A stretch of 45,487 nt of DNA, from assembly GCA_013140575.1 (NCBI GenBank), contig JABFSN010000086.1, positions 1 to 45,487 of the forward strand, read 5' to 3'. Both the position numbers and the translations under genes were made by a program. The notes under the pieces are model-generated. The model was not told the DNA's origin and searched no databases. It worked only from the letters and a program-made list of their open reading frames with translations. This document shows, piece by piece, positions 42,598-45,487 of this stretch (its first letter is position 1; each line of letters starts with the position of its first letter). Source of the DNA: Phycisphaerales bacterium (lineage in GTDB: Bacteria; Planctomycetota; Phycisphaerae; UBA1845).

Positions 42598-42944
42598 CAA
42601 TGTCGGATTCCAGAATCCGTCGAATTCGACGCGCGGATTTGGCGTCAGGTGCTGTTGGTGCCGTTGAATCGGCAACGGCGCATGCGAACGGCGGGTTTGC
42701 CCGAGCATCGCACCCGAGATGCCACGAATGAACTATGAAGTGCGACCCGGCAAGTCCGAAGCTCGGATACACAGCAGCATTCTCGAAATGCAGCGATAAA
42801 ATGCAGCTTCAACGCAGCCAACCGGCTTTTTATGATAAATTACCATAAAACGTTGACTCTGCGGTTTGGGCATTCGATAATGTTCTTGCGACCAAGACAG
42901 CCGCTTCGGCGACTGGTGGGGTTACGTCCCCCTTGGCCGCAACT
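42598..42944. other. Gap after pyrD with palindromes and an orphan promoter-like pair
   Basis: Immediately after pyrD lies CGGATTC-CA-GAATCCG (about 42603-42618). An AT-rich inverted repeat TTTTATG ... CATAAAA (about 42829-42850) follows at the far end, which could serve as a bidirectional terminator. A promoter-like TTGACT-N17-GATAAT occurs at 42853-42881 on the plus strand and points toward the 3' end of the minus-strand DUF3800 gene. No coding frame is convincing. Confidence 0.5.
42853..42881 (+). promoter_or_regulatory. Promoter-like pair facing into DUF3800 gene (antisense)
   Basis: TTGACT at 42853-42858 and GATAAT at 42876-42881 are separated by exactly 17 bases; each matches the sigma-70 consensus in five of six positions. 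No plus-strand gene follows; it would produce transcript antisense to the DUF3800 gene, or it may be chance in a short AT-rich stretch. Confidence 0.35.
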
Positions 42945-43661
42945 TTATTTTGGCATTGGCCATTCGATCAGCTCCCTGAACCGGTCTTCGATCTTCGCGA
43001 AATCTCGAATCGATTGTTCCGTCCAGCGATGGCGTTGGAAAAGTGTGCCCACGCAGATGTCGGCCATTTGCAACAGATTGGAATCTCGCGATGGCAGGAA
43101 GAATGTCCCCTCGACGATTCGCCTGGCATCGATTCGCTCGCTGTATTGGCGGAGGTAGTTCTGGAAGTAGCGTACGTTGGCGTCGTCCTTCTTCTCGCGG
43201 GCGTCGACGATGACGATTCCGGAACGATCCCGTTGCCCGGCGAGGAATCTATTGTAGGCCTCGAGCAGCGATTCGAACGCCCGGCGCGATGGATTCACGA
43301 GGCGTTCTTTTCGCGTTTGGTCCACTTGACGCTTGTTGATCACTACTCCCAATGGCGTGACGGCATCAACGAGGCTGCCGATAGTGTCGAGCAATTCGCC
43401 GTGCAGTTGACGCCGTGCATCCGGCGGCTTTCCAACAAAAGCTCCTCGGCCGTTTCGAATGTCGTGGGAGCGAAGTTCCGCGTCCCATGGGAGTCCGTGG
43501 TCGCGTTTGAATTGCACCATTCGACGATCCACCGCAGGCCAATGCCACGCGTGGACAATGAGCCCCACCAACACATACCGATCGCTGGGACCGGATGGAA
43601 CGAAAACACCGTCAGCCGGATAGCCGGGATCGCCGGATTCGTCCACGTACATCAAATGCAT
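42945..43661 (-). CDS. DUF3800 domain protein
   Basis: This 238-aa protein starts HLMYVDESGDPG, the standard opening of DUF3800, whose Asp/Glu pair resembles RNase H-like active sites. Further conserved-looking segments are GIVIVDAREKKDD and RDSNLLQMADICVGTLFQRH, where an LQ-ADxCA-like helix closes the family. DUF3800 proteins are common near mobile elements and defence genes, but no biochemical function is established. ATG 43661 is preferred to the in-frame start at 43727. It lies 25 bases upstream of no related gene; the surface-protein gene ends at 43687 on the same strand. Confidence 0.88.
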   Translation of the reverse strand: MHLMYVDESGDPGYPADGVFVPSGPSDRYVLVGLIVHAWHWPAVDRRMVQFKRDHGLPWDAELRSHDIRNGRGAFVGKPPDARRQLHGELLDTIGSLVDAVTPLGVVINKRQVDQTRKERLVNPSRRAFESLLEAYNRFLAGQRDRSGIVIVDAREKKDDANVRYFQNYLRQYSERIDARRIVEGTFFLPSRDSNLLQMADICVGTLFQRHRWTEQSIRDFAKIEDRFRELIEWPMPK

Positions 43662-43686
43662 CGGGCTCGGTTCTCCGTGACTAGTG

Positions 43687-45487
43687 TCAATTGTTGGCAC
43701 GTGCCTTGCGCAGGATCCGCGGCGCAACCACGGTGGCGGCAGTCAACAGCGCGCACGCGGCCATCAGGACGCCCCATTCATTCGCCGCCGGAACCTCGCC
43801 GATCGGGCCGCACTGCGAGATCGTCGGGGCCGTGCCGCCGCCGGTCCACGCGTTTTCGAACGCTGTCGCGTCCGCGCAGTCCACGTCCCCGTCCCCGTCG
43901 AAATCGCCGTGCCCGCAAGCCAGCCCGGCATCGACTCCGTCGCCCGAATAACACGCCTCGAGCGCCGACGAATCTCCGCCATCCACGTCCCCGTCGCTGT
44001 TAAAATCGCCCAGCGGCCGAACCAGATTCGACGCCGGCCCGTTCTGCTGCAAAACGATCACGTCCGCGATCTCGTCGGACTGCACCAGGTCCAGGTCCCG
44101 GTCGTTGTCGATGTCCACGATGATGGCGCACGACGGGTTGGACGGCGCTTCAAAAGCCTGATTGAACGAAAACGACCCGCTGCCGTCATTCGCGAACAGC
44201 CGCCACTCCCCGCCGCCGAAGCTGGACAACACCCAATCCATGTCTCCATCGCCGTCGAAGTCGCCCAAATCCGTCGCCACCACGTGATCGGCCGTCGGTT
44301 GCACCTGCGTCAGCGCCACCGCCCCGGCACCGCTGCCCAACAGGATCGACCCGTTGTTGCTCCCGTCGTTGGCGCAGGTCACATCCAGATTCCCATCGCC
44401 GTTCACGTCCCCGCACGCGATCATCCACACCGACCCGCCCGCGCCCTCCGTCTCGATGGCCGTAAACGTCCCGTTGCCGTTGCCGCGCATGACAATGACG
44501 TCCTGATCGAATCGCGCCCCCACCACCAAATCCATGATCCCGTCGTTGTCCATGTCACCCGCCGACAACGCATATTCCCCGCCACCGCCGCTGTCGAAAT
44601 TAATCGCCGACCCGAACACGCCCGACCCGTTGTTCAACATCAGCGAGATGTTATTGGCCCCCGTGTTGCTGGTGGCCACATCCGGGTCCCCGTCGCCGTC
44701 GGCGTCCAGAACGGCTACCCCGTGCGGCGTGCTGCCGACGGAAACCGACTGCGTGCCCCCCATATAAGTTCCGTTGCCCACGCCCAGCGCGAACCATGCA
44801 TCGCTCGAGTCGCTGGCCGCAATGGCCAGGTCCGCGTGCCCGTCGTTGTTGAAATCGCCCGGCTCGTTGGGGCTGGCCTCCACCCCGATGGGCAGCGGCG
44901 GCAACATCACGGTTCCGTAAAGCCCCGACCCGTCGGCCATGTTCAGAAACACCCGCAAATCGTGGCTGACCTCGTTCACCGTGGTCAAATCCATCCACCC
45001 GTCCTCGTTCAGGTCCGACGCCGCGGCCCCGTAAATCCGCGTCTGCCCGCTGGTCACGTTGCTGAACGTGTCCAGTTCCGTGAACGTCACCGGCGCCGGC
45101 CGGGACCGCGTGAAAAACTGGTACGAATACCCCGCGCTGCGCAGCGGCGTTCCATCGGCCGCTTTCAGATCGTGCGACAGAATCACCATCACCGCCTCGC
45201 CGGACGTGTACGGCCGGTTCGGCGTCAACGTCACCGATTGATTCGCGTTGGAAAACGAAAACGGCCCGCGGACCGCCCCGCTCCACCGCCCGTAGGCGCG
45301 GAACGAGTTCACATTCACCGAGCTGGTCATCACCGGCTGGTCGAAATCAATGGTGATCGACGACTTGACCGGCACGTTCAATTCGTGCCGCCCCGGCTCG
45401 ATCGACACCACGGTCAACGCCCCGCCGAACGCGTCGCCCGTCAACACCAAGACCGCCGCCATCCCCGTCGCATACGCCGCCGAATTC
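43687..45487 (-). CDS. Large secreted FG-GAP/VCBS repeat protein with dockerin and C-terminal sorting tail (5' partial)
   Basis: At least 591 aa from an in-frame ATG at 45462, but the frame stays open to the window edge and the N-terminal hydrophobic stretch (MAAVLVLTGDAFGGA) looks like the tail of a signal peptide, so the true start is probably beyond 45487. After an Ig-like domain of the SbsA type (VSIEPGRHELNVPVKSSITIDF) come repeated FG-GAP/VCBS units with DxDxDG calcium loops (DLNEDGWMDL, DFNNDGHADL, DADGDGDPDV, DMDNDGIMDL, DVNGDGNLDV, DFDGDGDMDW). A dockerin pair (DFNSDGDVDGGD and DFDGDGDVDCAD) follows. The C-terminus reads VPAANEWGVLMAACALLTAATVV then basic residues, resembling IPTL/PEP-CTERM-type sorting signals. 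Probably a surface or extracellular adhesive or beta-propeller protein. Confidence 0.88.
   Translation of the reverse strand, partial: NSAAYATGMAAVLVLTGDAFGGALTVVSIEPGRHELNVPVKSSITIDFDQPVMTSSVNVNSFRAYGRWSGAVRGPFSFSNANQSVTLTPNRPYTSGEAVMVILSHDLKAADGTPLRSAGYSYQFFTRSRPAPVTFTELDTFSNVTSGQTRIYGAAASDLNEDGWMDLTTVNEVSHDLRVFLNMADGSGLYGTVMLPPLPIGVEASPNEPGDFNNDGHADLAIAASDSSDAWFALGVGNGTYMGGTQSVSVGSTPHGVAVLDADGDGDPDVATSNTGANNISLMLNNGSGVFGSAINFDSGGGGEYALSAGDMDNDGIMDLVVGARFDQDVIVMRGNGNGTFTAIETEGAGGSVWMIACGDVNGDGNLDVTCANDGSNNGSILLGSGAGAVALTQVQPTADHVVATDLGDFDGDGDMDWVLSSFGGGEWRLFANDGSGSFSFNQAFEAPSNPSCAIIVDIDNDRDLDLVQSDEIADVIVLQQNGPASNLVRPLGDFNSDGDVDGGDSSALEACYSGDGVDAGLACGHGDFDGDGDVDCADATAFENAWTGGGTAPTISQCGPIGEVPAANEWGVLMAACALLTAATVVAPRILRKARANN

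Noticed and set aside
1-45487. tRNA, rRNA or known riboswitch genes
   Set aside because: No cloverleaf with a GTTC/TTCGA arm and no rRNA-like sequence was recognised by eye; a covariance-model scan would be decisive.
45482-45487. GAATTC at the end as proof of a cloned insert
   Set aside because: The left end shows no matching site, and six-base sites occur elsewhere in the window by chance, so this stays only a possibility.

Overview
The window is a GC-rich bacterial segment that most resembles a member of the Planctomycetota. Two secreted proteins carry planctomycete-type dockerin calcium-binding repeats. One of these ends in a VPAANEWG-plus-hydrophobic-plus-basic sorting tail. The non-coding gaps are packed with hairpin (REP-like) repeats, and the gene mix (FG-GAP protein, PhnD-like lipoprotein, SpoIIE phosphatase, DUF192, DUF3800) fits. 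The assignment comes from gene content only; no rRNA or tRNA gene was seen. The window ends in GAATTC and the last gene is open to that edge.

Layout. 1-642: hairpin repeat array. 643-6894 (+): an unrecognised 251-aa protein, a RelB/ParE-type toxin-antitoxin pair, gatB overlapping a Fic enzyme gene, a DUF192 lipoprotein and a SpoIIE-type phosphatase. 7910-9574 (+): an isolated GHKL ATPase between long non-coding stretches. 10187-13728 (+): an antitoxin/MazF pair, a PhnD-like lipoprotein and an exported HEAT-like protein. 14090-20027: a redox locus, with a dockerin-multiheme cytochrome on the minus strand facing a ferredoxin / HybB-NrfD membrane protein / 13-heme cytochrome operon on the plus strand. 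A textbook sigma-54 -24/-12 element precedes that operon. 20048-27209 (-): a leucine-degradation (3-methylcrotonyl-CoA carboxylase, liu-type) operon. 27398-31234 (+): a methyltransferase and an M16 protease, then a rho-independent terminator. 31378-41375 (-): an oxygen-dependent tryptophan/kynurenine pathway (TDO, kynurenine formamidase, KMO, kynureninase, 3-HAO, ACMSD) with squalene synthase downstream and tatA and coaD upstream. 41650-42597 (+): pyrD. 42945 to the end (-): a DUF3800 protein and a large FG-GAP/dockerin surface protein.

The most striking pattern is that both catabolic operons are interrupted by a compact, same-strand, visibly AT-richer two-gene module of the defence or toxin-antitoxin kind. 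Between mccB and the hydratase sits an AAA15-type ATPase plus a TOPRIM/DUF4435-like nuclease, with the architecture of PARIS/AbiL-type phage defence. Between 3-HAO and ACMSD sits a HipA-like kinase plus a DUF3037-like protein, preceded by a 56-codon gene that is easy to miss. Spacing to the host genes is a few to a few dozen bases, so these modules probably ride on the host operons' transcripts. With the Fic gene fused by a stop/start overlap to gatB, two further toxin-antitoxin pairs and the lone GHKL ATPase, the window looks like a housekeeping/catabolic region studded with single-module insertions rather than one defence island.

The second unusual system is the redox locus. It combines a 13-CxxCH cytochrome, a Tat-exported four-cluster ferredoxin and a HybB-type quinone-binding membrane protein (an Hmc-like quinol/periplasm electron conduit) with a cytochrome carrying six normal and two aberrant heme-binding motifs behind an N-terminal dockerin. 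A third point is the 3-methylcrotonyl-CoA carboxylase alpha chain, normally one polypeptide, which is here split in two at a TGATG overlap.
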